DNA of 21,571 nt from JBBIJR01 sp037445875 (lineage in GTDB: Bacteria; CLD3; SB21). Position 1 is the first letter of the stretch. Every line of letters begins with the position of its first letter. A model generated the notes under the pieces. The model was not told where the DNA came from. It ran no database searches and was given only the letters and a program-made list of their open reading frames with translations. The translations under genes were made by a program, and so were the position numbers. Below, in pieces: positions 8,200 through 16,123 of this stretch. Location of the stretch: positions 1 to 21,571 of the forward strand of contig JBBIJR010000059.1 of the NCBI GenBank assembly GCA_037445875.1. Reading direction: 5' to 3'.

Positions 8200-8813
8200 G
8201 GTGACTTGAAACGCCTCACGATCAGATATCGTGCAATCATCACCAGTGCGACCATCGCGATCAAAAGGAATATCGCGACATTGTATCGCTCCATAAGATA
8301 ATCGAATCGTTTCCAGTTATCACCGACCAAATAGCCGCCATAGATCAGTACGCCGTCCCACATGCAGGCACTGAGAAAGGCCAGCGGCAAAACACGCCTC
8401 CGTTTAAGACCCGCCATGCCCGCTGAGATGGAAATGACGGATCGCAGACCGCTCAGAAAGCGGTTGAACAGTATAATCCGGTATCCGTGTTTCCGGAACC
8501 ATGTTTCGGCTTTTTCAATGTTCTCGGCCGGGAACAACCTGAAGTTGCGTTTCATAAAGAACGCCTTTCCGAAGAATCTGCCGAACTCGTACATGGTCAT
8601 GAACCCGGCTAGGTTGCCTGCTGTTGCCGTCAGGAATACGGCCACGTAATTGAGACGACCGATGCCCACCATGTAAGCGGCAAAGACGGTTACAGTGTCC
8701 CCAGGAATGGGCGGGATACAATTCTCTAGGAATCCGCTGCCTATTAGAATAAGGTAAATCCACACCGTGTCCAACTGACGCACAGTCTCGAGAAAAGTTT
8801 CGACCTCAAACAT
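8196..8813 (-). CDS. DedA family inner-membrane protein
   Basis: This is a polytopic membrane protein of the DedA (SNARE-associated/VTT) superfamily, whose members act in lipid carrier flipping, membrane homeostasis and envelope stress resistance. The 205 residues are the standard length. Visible features are an N-terminal re-entrant region ENCIPPIPGDTV (about 30-41), a hydrophobic stretch through VFLTATAGNLAGF, the signature FNRFLSGLRSVISISAGMAG with its conserved arginines and glycine, and a C-terminal transmembrane helix (VAIFLLIAMVALVMIARYLIV). It starts 9 bases after the yicC stop and overlaps glnD by 4 bases. It could be a polyprenyl-phosphate or phospholipid translocase; the sequence does not tell which. 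Confidence 0.9.
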   Translation of the reverse strand: MFEVETFLETVRQLDTVWIYLILIGSGFLENCIPPIPGDTVTVFAAYMVGIGRLNYVAVFLTATAGNLAGFMTMYEFGRFFGKAFFMKRNFRLFPAENIEKAETWFRKHGYRIILFNRFLSGLRSVISISAGMAGLKRRRVLPLAFLSACMWDGVLIYGGYLVGDNWKRFDYLMERYNVAIFLLIAMVALVMIARYLIVRRFKSP

Positions 8814-8822
8814 CGATCCGTT

Positions 8823-9704
8823 TCACTCCACGTTCTGAACCTGTTCACGCAGCTTCTCCAGTTCCTCTTTGATTTCCACAACCGCATGGATGACGTCCGA
8901 CCGCGAGGATTTCGAGCTGATCGTATTCGCTTCCCGCCCCATCTCCTGGATGATGAAGTTCAACTTTCGTCCAATAGTGTGCTCGTCCGAATCGATAAAA
9001 CCTTCGAACATCTCAAGGTGACTGCGGAGGCGTACGAGTTCCTCCGTGATGTCAACCTTGTCCGCCAGCAGGGCCAGTTCGAGGTCCAGTCGCTGTGGGT
9101 CCAGGTCGGCGCGGTCGAGCAGTTTTCTGATCCGGTCTTTCAACTTCTCCAACTCCTCCTGCACGGACGACGCGGACTGTCGCTCGATGGCATCGATATG
9201 CCGTCGCACAAGGCTCAGCCGTTCGCGAAGATCTCGCGCAAGCGATTTCCCCTCTTTGACTCTCATGTCGTTCATCTCATCCAGAGCTTTGCCCACCGCC
9301 GTCTCCACCACGATCCAGACTTCGTCGACCTGGTCATCGGAGGAACCGACGGAGAATACATCCTCAAAAGCCAGCAGATGCTCCAGGCGAACGTCCGCAG
9401 GTATTCCTGCCCGCTGGGCCGCTTCTTTCAGCATGGTCACGTACTGGCCGATAAGGGCCTGGTCAACCCGGACGGAGGCCAGGGATACACGGTCGGACTG
9501 GACACCGACAAGAACCGTGACCTTTCCCCGGTCGATTTTCCGCTTGACCAGTTCTTTGGCGGCGGCCTCCTTGTGGCCGAAGATTCGGGGGGCCTTGAAG
9601 ACGAGATCGAGGTACCGACCGTTGAGGGATCGTACTTCAACAGAGACGCTCATCCCCCCCTCGACGATTTCCGCTTTTCCAAAACCGGTCATACTCAGGA
9701 TCAT
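8823..9704 (-). CDS. YicC/YloC family endoribonuclease
   Basis: YicC-family proteins are RNA-binding endoribonucleases; E. coli YicC affects turnover of the small RNA RyhB. The 293 residues match the family length. The N-terminal YicC domain opens with the characteristic ILSMTGFGKAE and VEVRSLNGRYLD. A central coiled-coil-rich stretch follows (SSVQEELEKLKDRIRKLLDR). The C-terminal DUF1732 part shows KLNFIIQEMGREANTISSKS and a charged helix ending ELEKLREQVQNVE. The start has a good ribosome site (GGAG, about 6 bases before the ATG). It lies 13 bases downstream of galE and 9 upstream of dedA. In many genomes yicC neighbours gmk and rpoZ; that arrangement is absent here. Confidence 0.92.
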   Translation of the reverse strand: MILSMTGFGKAEIVEGGMSVSVEVRSLNGRYLDLVFKAPRIFGHKEAAAKELVKRKIDRGKVTVLVGVQSDRVSLASVRVDQALIGQYVTMLKEAAQRAGIPADVRLEHLLAFEDVFSVGSSDDQVDEVWIVVETAVGKALDEMNDMRVKEGKSLARDLRERLSLVRRHIDAIERQSASSVQEELEKLKDRIRKLLDRADLDPQRLDLELALLADKVDITEELVRLRSHLEMFEGFIDSDEHTIGRKLNFIIQEMGREANTISSKSSRSDVIHAVVEIKEELEKLREQVQNVE

Positions 9705-9717
9705 AACGACTCCGCCT

Positions 9718-10701
9718 TTACTTCACCAAGCCGAACCTTTCCATGCGCCACTTCCACGTCGTTTCTACGATCGTTTCGAGTCTGTTGAACCGGGGCCTCC
9801 ACCCCAGTGCCTCTTGCGCTCTTTGAGCGCATCCGATCAACGCCGCGGGATCACCCTTGCGGCGGTCACCGTATCGTACCGGCACTTCTCGTCGGGTAAC
9901 GGCCTCGCATGCCGCAATCACCTCTTTCACCGAAAATCCGGCTCCGTTTCCGAGGTTGAACGCCCCGCTCCTGCCGTGATCCATCAGGTACTGCAGTGCT
10001 AGCACATGGGCATCCGCGAGATCCGTCACGTGAATGTAGTCGCGAATACAGGTCCCGTCGGCCGTGGGATAGTCGGTCCCGAATATCGTTATCGCAGGAA
10101 GCCTGCCCATGGCGGCATCAAGCACGAGCGGTATGAGGTGCGTTTCCGGATCATGGTCTTCTCCGATGCCGCCGTCCGGATCCGCCCCCGCTGCGTTGAA
10201 ATAGCGCAGGGATACGAACTTCAGGCCGTGCGATGCGTCAAGGTCACTCAGGATCTGCTCCACTATGAGTTTCGTACGCCCATACGGATTGATGGGATTC
10301 TGAGGATGGTCCTCGGTGAGCGGCAGTCTCATCGGAGTCCCGTAGGTAGCGCATGTCGACGAGAACACGAAAAACATCACCGAATGCCTGATCATACAGT
10401 CCAGGAGGTGCAACGTGCAAGCCACGTTATTGCGATAGTACTTCAAAGGGTTTTCCACGGACTCCCCGACATGGGCATAGGCGGCAAAGTGCATCACTCC
10501 GTCGAACACGTGCTCCGTGAACAACCGCTCAATCAGATTGCGGTCTTCCAGGTCACCCACCACCAACTCTTCTCGCAGCACGAACTCGCGGTGTCCGTAT
10601 ACCAGATTGTCCAGTACTACGACACGGTGGCCTGCCTTTTTTAACTGCCGGACGGCATGCGACCCGATATATCCGGCACCACCGGTAACAAGAATCTTCA
10701 C
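9718..10701 (-). CDS. galE: UDP-glucose 4-epimerase GalE
   Basis: This short-chain dehydrogenase/reductase interconverts UDP-glucose and UDP-galactose with bound NAD, feeding galactose use and sugars for lipopolysaccharide and exopolysaccharide. The 327 residues are slightly shorter than E. coli GalE (338). The NAD motif GGAGYIG is at residues 7-13. HFAAYAHVGESVENPLKYY (71-89) is a GalE hallmark. The catalytic set is SSTCATYG near 114-121 and Y140-x3-K144. RDYIHVTDLA is the typical nucleotide-sugar segment. A longer frame exists upstream, but I chose the GTG at 10701 because the protein then begins at KILVTGG and is preceded by GAGGA overlapping the yajQ stop. UDP-GlcNAc epimerase activity cannot be excluded. 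Confidence 0.93.
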   Translation of the reverse strand: MKILVTGGAGYIGSHAVRQLKKAGHRVVVLDNLVYGHREFVLREELVVGDLEDRNLIERLFTEHVFDGVMHFAAYAHVGESVENPLKYYRNNVACTLHLLDCMIRHSVMFFVFSSTCATYGTPMRLPLTEDHPQNPINPYGRTKLIVEQILSDLDASHGLKFVSLRYFNAAGADPDGGIGEDHDPETHLIPLVLDAAMGRLPAITIFGTDYPTADGTCIRDYIHVTDLADAHVLALQYLMDHGRSGAFNLGNGAGFSVKEVIAACEAVTRREVPVRYGDRRKGDPAALIGCAQRAQEALGWRPRFNRLETIVETTWKWRMERFGLVK

Positions 10702-10705
10702 TCGT

Positions 10706-10710
10706 TCCTC
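10706..10710 (-). promoter_or_regulatory. Ribosome binding site deciding the GTG start of galE
   Basis: On the minus strand GAGGA overlaps the TGA stop of yajQ and lies 4 bases before GTG 10701. This supports the GTG start over the longer frame, which would overlap yajQ, and suggests translational coupling of the two genes. Confidence 0.6.
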
Positions 10711-11200
10711 ATCGGTAATTGGCAAATTGGATCGCAAACTCGAAGTCCTTTTCCTTCAGCAGCCGGATGACGGACTGCAGGTCATCAATGTTCTTGGCCG
10801 ACACCCGTATCTGATCGCCCTGAATCGCCGCCTGGACCTTCCACTTCGTTTCCTTGATCAATGCTACGATTCTTTTCGCCTGCTCCTGTGACAGGCCGTT
10901 TTGCAGGATCAAGCGAAGCCGGACGAGTCCTCCCGCCGCTTCTTCCTGTTTCCCCCGCTTCAGCGCCTTCAAAGACACGCCGCGTTTGATCAACTTGTTC
11001 TCGAGAATGTCCAGTACGGCCTTCATCCGAAAATCATCGTCCGACACGATCACGATCTCGTCTTTCCCTAGGTCCACGGAGCTCTGGCTGCCTTTGAAAT
11101 CGTAGCGCGTGTGAATTTCCTTGATGGTCTGTTGCACGGCGTTCGTCACCTCCTGCAGATTGATTTCTGAGACGATGTCAAAGTGATGAACGTCCTCCAT
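10709..11200 (-). CDS. yajQ: YajQ family nucleotide-binding protein
   Basis: YajQ-family proteins are small cytosolic proteins with two ferredoxin-like domains that bind nucleotides; some (the Xanthomonas XC_3703 type) bind cyclic di-GMP and act with transcription factors in virulence and biofilm control. The 163 residues are exactly the family size. Diagnostic segments are HFDIVSEINLQEVTNAVQQ at the N terminus, RYDFKGSQSSVDL (about 32-44), the central KLIKRGVSLKAL, GLSQEQAKRIVALIKETKWKVQAAIQGDQIRV, and the terminal KDFEFAIQFANYR. It starts 11 bases after the ABM-like gene and is followed 7 bases later by galE. No cyclic-di-GMP synthase lies nearby, so a link to that signal is only a family-level possibility. 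Confidence 0.94.
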   Translation of the reverse strand: MEDVHHFDIVSEINLQEVTNAVQQTIKEIHTRYDFKGSQSSVDLGKDEIVIVSDDDFRMKAVLDILENKLIKRGVSLKALKRGKQEEAAGGLVRLRLILQNGLSQEQAKRIVALIKETKWKVQAAIQGDQIRVSAKNIDDLQSVIRLLKEKDFEFAIQFANYR

Positions 11201-11211
11201 CGGATCTATGC

Positions 11212-11511
11212 CTACAGGCGTTCAAAAGTCCCGACTTCGGTTTCTTTGTCCGTCAGAACCGATAGTCTCTTGTCCAGGGCCTCGTATTGCTCGGAGAATT
11301 CCAACTTGAAGTCCTCATACGCATCCTTCGAGATCCAGCGATCGATCGTGATGTATCGATTTCTTTGTGAAGTGTCCTTGCACAATTCAGTTGACAACAG
11401 ACCCTCGCCTTCCTGGAAAAAGGCCGCCCAGGAACCGGCTGATCCGTACTCCTTCTCAAATTCGGCCGTCTTGTCGGGCTTGACGGCATACTCCCAGATT
11501 ACAATGAACAT
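11212..11511 (-). CDS. Small ABM-like dimeric alpha-beta barrel protein
   Basis: This 99-residue protein has the pattern of the antibiotic-biosynthesis-monooxygenase (ABM)/stress-responsive dimeric alpha-beta barrel fold: an opening beta strand FIVIWEYAVKP, the helix KTAEFEKEYG, an aromatic segment SWAAFFQEGEGLLSTELCKD, the strand RYITIDRWIS, and the helix SKDAYEDFKLEFSEQYEALDK. Proteins of this fold serve as cofactor-free monooxygenases, haem-degrading enzymes or dehalogenase-like enzymes, and many have no known function. I do not assign a reaction. Its ATG lies 3 bases after the stop of the amidohydrolase upstream, with no Shine-Dalgarno, so it is probably translated by re-initiation. Confidence 0.75.
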   Translation of the reverse strand: MFIVIWEYAVKPDKTAEFEKEYGSAGSWAAFFQEGEGLLSTELCKDTSQRNRYITIDRWISKDAYEDFKLEFSEQYEALDKRLSVLTDKETEVGTFERL

Positions 11512-11514
11512 AGG

Positions 11515-12825
11515 CTAAGGATCCGTTAGTTGGTATTTTGACTTGAACTTTTCGTACAGGTCTTTGTGGCGATTACCGAGACTGATCCGGCGGCCGCTGA
11601 TGAAAGCGAGTTCCACTACAGACGATCGCATGTCGAGCAGGTCGCCGCCGGAAACCACCAGCGTGGCGTCCTTACCCACATCGAGCGAGCCAACGCGGGA
11701 GGCGATCCCGAGAATTCGGGCGCATTCGAGAGTCACCGCACTGAGCGCTTCTTCCCCGGTAAGGCCGTACGCCGCCGCCGTACCTGCCTGGAACATGAGA
11801 TTGCGTTGCTCCCACGCGCCCTCGGCGGACAGACAGAACTGCACGTTGGCTTCGCGGAGTTTTTTCGGAAGGCTGTACACCTCGTCGACCGATTCATCTT
11901 CCCGCAAGGGAAGACTGTGCAGATCCGTCAGGATGACCGGGACCGAGTGCGCTCTCAGCAACTCGCTTACGCGCCCGGCGTCCCGGGCTCCGACCAACAC
12001 GAGTCGAATGTCGTACCTCCGGGCAAATGCCACTGCTGCGTGAATCTGGGTCGCCGTCTGAAGCCTTATGTAAAGAGGCTTCTGGCGGGTCAACACCGGC
12101 ATGAGCGCCTCCCAGCGTTGATCCACACCCCCTACGCCTGCCCCATCCCTCGCGGCCTTGTATGCCCGTGCGTCAACCATCATTCGATCCAGGTCCTCCA
12201 GAGCCTTGCGGACTTCAGTCCTGCGGTCATCGTAGGACTGCGTGTCGGGAATGCCGTGCAGGGACATGTCCGGCCAATTCACAAAAACACCATCGTCAAT
12301 GCTGATCGCCGCGTCCTCCCAGTTCCATGCATCCAGTTGAACGACAGAGGAACGGCCCGCCAGAACCCCGCCCTGCGGTGCGATCTGAGCCAGCAGTACA
12401 CCGTTCGAGCGAACCGTTGGGATGATTCTCGAATCCGTATTGTACGCCACGAGCGCACGGACGTTCGGATTGATCGCTCCCGTCTCGCTGAAATCCAGGG
12501 TCGGCCGCGCCATATCGATTTCGCTCAGACCAAGCCTCGAGTTACACGCTATCAGACCCGGGTACACGTGTTTTCCTTCGATGTCGATTTCCTCGGTGCC
12601 TGTGGGAACCTCTTCCACGTTTCCGACGGCGACCAACAAGCCCCTATCAAAAAGGATATCTCCGCTGGTGATTACCCGGCCATCCCCAACGTGAATGGTC
12701 CCGTGTCTCAAAACAATCGGCCGGGATTGGGCAGGGGCAGGCACGGGAACGTCCTGCGCCAAGGCTCGGCCGGCGGGTACGCCTCCGACAGCGACCATCC
12801 ACAATATGGCACACCATTTCTTCAT
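11515..12825 (-). CDS. Exported amidohydrolase-family protein lacking the metal-binding HxH
   Basis: The 436-residue product starts with a signal peptide (MKKWCAILWMVAVGG..., probable cleavage after ALA at residue 23) and then shows the amidohydrolase superfamily layout: beta sandwich (ILFDRGLLVAVG, DIEGKHVYPGL), barrel, and closing sandwich (RVGSLDVGKDATLVVSGGDLLD). Active members have a HxH pair right after YPGLID; here the segment is YPGLIACNSRLGL (88-100), with no histidine. The late barrel position that normally supplies an aspartate reads CLSAEGAWEQ. The protein is therefore probably not a normal metallo-hydrolase and may be a pseudo-enzyme or partner subunit of the 995-residue protein encoded 17 bases upstream. 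Its closest recognisable relatives are imidazolonepropionase-like periplasmic amidohydrolases of Bacteroidota. Confidence 0.85.
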   Translation of the reverse strand: MKKWCAILWMVAVGGVPAGRALAQDVPVPAPAQSRPIVLRHGTIHVGDGRVITSGDILFDRGLLVAVGNVEEVPTGTEEIDIEGKHVYPGLIACNSRLGLSEIDMARPTLDFSETGAINPNVRALVAYNTDSRIIPTVRSNGVLLAQIAPQGGVLAGRSSVVQLDAWNWEDAAISIDDGVFVNWPDMSLHGIPDTQSYDDRRTEVRKALEDLDRMMVDARAYKAARDGAGVGGVDQRWEALMPVLTRQKPLYIRLQTATQIHAAVAFARRYDIRLVLVGARDAGRVSELLRAHSVPVILTDLHSLPLREDESVDEVYSLPKKLREANVQFCLSAEGAWEQRNLMFQAGTAAAYGLTGEEALSAVTLECARILGIASRVGSLDVGKDATLVVSGGDLLDMRSSVVELAFISGRRISLGNRHKDLYEKFKSKYQLTDP

Positions 12826-12842
12826 CGGGTTCTTGTCACCCC

Positions 12843-15830
12843 TCAGTCACAGCGATAAGGAGTTTTCGCTTTACGACGATACTCTCGGGGTCGTTCGCCT
12901 CCGTCGATGGCTGCGGCCATTTTCCGAATGAGCCGTCGGCGTTCCGCGTCGATTTTTTCCTTCCATGCTGTGTCTTGTTTCGCATCGAAATAACAGCGTC
13001 CGTCCACAAAGGTCTGCACCGCTCTTGCGTACACGGACAGCGGATGGTCGCTCCAGAGGACCAGGTCGGCGTCCATCCCCGCCTCGATGCGTCCAATCCG
13101 GCGATCGAGATGAAGCATGACGGCGGGATTCAGCGTTACCAGTTTCCACGCCTCCTCTTCCGCCAGGTTACCGTATTTTACACTTTTCGCCGCCTCCTGG
13201 TTGAGTCGTCTCGCCATTTCATCGGAGTCGGAATTGAATCCGGTCACAACACCCTGGCCAGAGAGCAGCGCTCCGTTGTACGGTATGGCATCGTAGACTT
13301 CGTATTTGTAGGCCCACCAGTCCGAAAAACTGGACGCGCCAGCTCCGTGCTGTTTCAGCTTGTCGGCCACTTTGTACCCTTCCAGGATATGCGTGAAGGT
13401 GTTCACGCGAAATCCCATTTGTTCCGCGAGTCGGATCAGCATGGTTATTTCCGACTGGACGTAGGAGTGACAGGTGATAAATCGTTTGCCGGCCAGGATC
13501 TCGGCAATGGCATCCAATTCAAGGTCCCGCCTCGGCGGTGGCAAACGTGACTTCTTTCCTCCCGCCGCCTCGTACAACTCCCATTGTTTTGTATACTCTT
13601 TGGCGGTCTGGAACTCATCCTTAATGATTTGCTCGACCCCCAGACGGGTCTGCGGATAGCGTGTCGTATACGCGTCACCCCAATTGGACTGTTTGACGTT
13701 TTCGCCCAGAGCAAACTTGATGAATCCGGGAGCACCCTCCACCTTCATCTCTTCCGGTAGCCGTCCCCATCGGAACTTGATGATCGAGGATTGACCGCCG
13801 ATCGGATTGGCGGAACCGTGCAGCAATTGAGCCGTCGTGACGCCGCCGGCCAATTGGCGATAGACGTTGATGTCGTCAGCATCGATTACGTCGCCGATCC
13901 TCACTTCGGCCGATACGGCCTGGGCCCATTCATTGACCCCGCCCTCGATTGCCGTGTGGGAGTGCTCATCAACAATGCCCGTGGTCAGATGTTTTCCGGT
14001 TGCGTCGACTACAACAGCGCCAGTCGGCGCCTCAAGACCGGTGCCAACGGACCGGACCTTGCCCTTTTCGATCAGTACGTCGGTGTTCCGCAGGATGCCC
14101 CGCGCCGTGTTCGTCCATACGGTGGCGTTGCGAAAGAGGACGGATAATTGGGCAGGCTCAACCGTCCATCCGTATGGGCCGTTCGGATACGTGATCTCCG
14201 ACATAACCGAGTCCAGCGTCCTCCCTGCGGAGGAGGAATCTGTTGGAAGATCGGTCACGCGCAGAGCCGCCCATGTCGGACTTCCTGTCAGATCACCTTC
14301 CACCGTGCCGGACAATCGACCGGAGTCGTAATGCCCCTTCAGCCAAAGCTTGCCCTTTGCGCCGAGCGAATCCGAACCAAACGCGAGCACAACCACCCCA
14401 TCGCGTGCAGACACTTCAACGGGTGTTTCAAACGTGCCGAGGCGAACCGTTGCCGCGAAGCGCTCTCTTGTCCCGGCGATTACAAGTCTGAACGTACGGT
14501 CCAGCATGTTGAGTCGGTAGACGCCGCGCAGGTCCACTCCCGGGCGATCAACCACCGTGTTCGGCCGCCCGGCGACCCAGGACTCCAGCACAACCGCATC
14601 GGATGAGAACAGGTCCCCGGAGGCCACGACGAAATTCGCCAGCTTACCCTTCTCCAGACTGCCCATGAGCGCCTCGACGCCTAACATCCTCGCCGGCACA
14701 AGAGTCAGCGCCTCCAGCGCCTGATCCTCGGCCAGTCCGCGCAGCACGGCCTTCCGGACATTTTTGAGAAACGCTTCGGTGCAATCGAGACCGGCCGTCG
14801 TGAGGGCAAAGACAATCCCTGCACGAGACAGTAACGCCGGATTGGACGGAGCCCATTCCCAGTGTTTCATATCTCTAAGCGGGATCTCCAGCGTTTCATC
14901 CGGATCCTGGATGCGGTACGGGGCCGGGAAGTTGACGGGAACAATCAACGATACGCCTGCGTCGGCCACTGCTTCGACCCGTTCGTATTCCGACCCGGAC
15001 GACTTCACCACGATGCGCAGGCCGAACTCACGGGCGATGGCCGCGACGCGCAGGATGTCTAACGTGGACCTCGTTTCGAAAAAGAACGGCAGGCGTCTGG
15101 ACAGTTGATCGCCCAGCGCTTCGAGGGACCGATTGTACTCCGGCATCCAACTGCCTGCCCGTGCCGAGCGCATGTCCGAAATGGCTCGATACCACTGTGC
15201 ATCAAGGACTGCTTGCCGCACCAGCGCTATCGCGCCCATCAGCGAACTTGGATAGGCCTCTTTGGAATGACCCTTTTCGAACGAAAGGTTCGTGGACACC
15301 CGCGTCGCGATGACTTCCTCCTGAACCGAACCGCAGCCGAGGCCGGCCAGTACACCCGTGCCGCGAAAGATTCCATCCCCGGAAAACATATGAGCGCAGG
15401 TGAAACCTTGTGAGCGCAGCGAGGCGGCCTGCAATGAGTCAATCGTGAGGAGTTCGCCCGCATCCGTTTCCGGGTGCACGGCAGGATTCCAGTGGACGGG
15501 TCCGCCGGCGCGACGCACCGTTCGCAAGTCCGCGAAAGGGATGGGACAATAGGGCTCGATGAATCCCGGATAAATTCGCAGACCAGACACATCATGAACT
15601 ACGGCGTCGACGGGCGGAACCAGTTTCTGTCCCATATCTTCGATGCGGCCGTCCCGGATTACCAGCGTACCATCGGAGATCGTCTTGCCCGGCGAGACCA
15701 CAATGGTCCCTCGCACAAAGGCGTGAACCCGCGGCGTCTTGTCTCTGATGCCGGCTTTAGGGAAAGTCTCCTGGGCTTCTAAGGCGGCTGCGCTGAGGAA
15801 AACAAGATAACAGAATATGATATTTCTCAT
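12843..15830 (-). CDS. Exported double amidohydrolase: degenerate N-half, intact C-half
   Basis: This 995-residue protein has a signal peptide (residues 1-19, cleavage near LEA|QE) and two amidohydrolase modules in tandem. The N-module (about 35-440) has the sandwich strands (VHAFVRGTIVVSPG, GRIEDMGQKL, IYPGFI) but reads YPGFIEPYCPIPF (87-99) where HxH should be, and its late barrel strand reads FALTTAG without aspartate. A beta-rich linker (about 450-560) follows. The C-module (about 575-960) keeps the metal site: H623 and H625 in DEHSH, H788 in ITCHSY, H814 in FTHILEG and D868 in GFNSDSDE. It resembles imidazolonepropionase-like or peptidase-type amidohydrolases, probably periplasmic. The substrate is unknown. 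It heads the long minus-strand gene run and has a predicted promoter at 15894-15922 but no clear ribosome site. Confidence 0.88.
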   Translation of the reverse strand: MRNIIFCYLVFLSAAALEAQETFPKAGIRDKTPRVHAFVRGTIVVSPGKTISDGTLVIRDGRIEDMGQKLVPPVDAVVHDVSGLRIYPGFIEPYCPIPFADLRTVRRAGGPVHWNPAVHPETDAGELLTIDSLQAASLRSQGFTCAHMFSGDGIFRGTGVLAGLGCGSVQEEVIATRVSTNLSFEKGHSKEAYPSSLMGAIALVRQAVLDAQWYRAISDMRSARAGSWMPEYNRSLEALGDQLSRRLPFFFETRSTLDILRVAAIAREFGLRIVVKSSGSEYERVEAVADAGVSLIVPVNFPAPYRIQDPDETLEIPLRDMKHWEWAPSNPALLSRAGIVFALTTAGLDCTEAFLKNVRKAVLRGLAEDQALEALTLVPARMLGVEALMGSLEKGKLANFVVASGDLFSSDAVVLESWVAGRPNTVVDRPGVDLRGVYRLNMLDRTFRLVIAGTRERFAATVRLGTFETPVEVSARDGVVVLAFGSDSLGAKGKLWLKGHYDSGRLSGTVEGDLTGSPTWAALRVTDLPTDSSSAGRTLDSVMSEITYPNGPYGWTVEPAQLSVLFRNATVWTNTARGILRNTDVLIEKGKVRSVGTGLEAPTGAVVVDATGKHLTTGIVDEHSHTAIEGGVNEWAQAVSAEVRIGDVIDADDINVYRQLAGGVTTAQLLHGSANPIGGQSSIIKFRWGRLPEEMKVEGAPGFIKFALGENVKQSNWGDAYTTRYPQTRLGVEQIIKDEFQTAKEYTKQWELYEAAGGKKSRLPPPRRDLELDAIAEILAGKRFITCHSYVQSEITMLIRLAEQMGFRVNTFTHILEGYKVADKLKQHGAGASSFSDWWAYKYEVYDAIPYNGALLSGQGVVTGFNSDSDEMARRLNQEAAKSVKYGNLAEEEAWKLVTLNPAVMLHLDRRIGRIEAGMDADLVLWSDHPLSVYARAVQTFVDGRCYFDAKQDTAWKEKIDAERRRLIRKMAAAIDGGERPREYRRKAKTPYRCD

Positions 15831-15893
15831 GGCAAAAGCCGATTTTTCGCCTTAAGTTTAGCGCGAATAAAGACTAAGCCCAAAATTACGTGC

Positions 15894-15922
15894 AAAGTAA
15901 AGAAAGGGCGCTAATTAGTCAA
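15894..15922 (-). promoter_or_regulatory. Predicted promoter of the amidohydrolase-to-glnD gene run
   Basis: On the minus strand TTGACT (15922-15917, 5/6 to the -35 consensus) is followed by 17 bases and TACTTT (15899-15894), continuing as TACTTTGC, close to the Bacteroidota TAnnTTTG element. The start would lie near 15887, giving a leader of about 57 bases to ATG 15830. The surrounding DNA (15831-15930) is clearly more AT-rich than the genes on either side. Confidence 0.5.
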
Positions 15923-15948
15923 AACATTTCTGCCCGGTTTCCCGCGAC

Positions 15949-16113
15949 ATGAGGAACGCCTACTATCTAGCAGGAGCCGCCAGAAGATTCTCCGCGAGGT
16001 GCACCCCCGGAAACGACTTCATCCTGCAGGACATCAAGCAACAGCGGATCACGGCGAAGCAGTGGGACGACATGGGCCATACGCTAGCCGTCACGCACCG
16101 CGTGCTTAACTAA
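15949..16113 (+). CDS. Candidate small ORF of 54 codons upstream of the cyclic-DPG synthetase homologue
   Basis: An ATG at 15949 opens a frame that ends in TAA at 16111-16113. The translation begins MRNAYYLAGAARRF and ends DDMGHTLAVTHRVLN; I do not recognise it. Evidence for coding is that the second half has strongly GC-rich third codon positions, like the neighbouring genes, and that the stop is immediately followed by the ribosome site (GAGG, 16115-16118) of the next gene, 10 bases before its ATG. Evidence against is the lack of a ribosome site before this ATG and the several rare-looking codons (AGG, AGA, CTA) in the first 17. It may be a real small protein, or the remnant 3' end of a lost gene. 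No signal peptide or membrane helix is seen. Confidence 0.3.
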   Translation: MRNAYYLAGAARRFSARCTPGNDFILQDIKQQRITAKQWDDMGHTLAVTHRVLN

Positions 16114-16123
16114 TGAGGTACGC

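Noticed and set aside
6499..8301. Long plus-strand open frames opposite glnD (6499-7302 and 7360-8301)
   Set aside because: They are antisense to all the conserved GlnD motifs and have no family resemblance.
11566..12858. A 430-codon plus-strand open frame opposite the second amidohydrolase
   Set aside because: It is an antisense shadow of a recognisable exported protein, with no motifs or ribosome site of its own.
15949..15990. Possible plus-strand promoter TTTCCC-17-TACTAT before the cDPG synthetase homologue
   Set aside because: The -35 match is only 3/6, and it would start transcription inside the candidate small ORF, so I did not annotate it.
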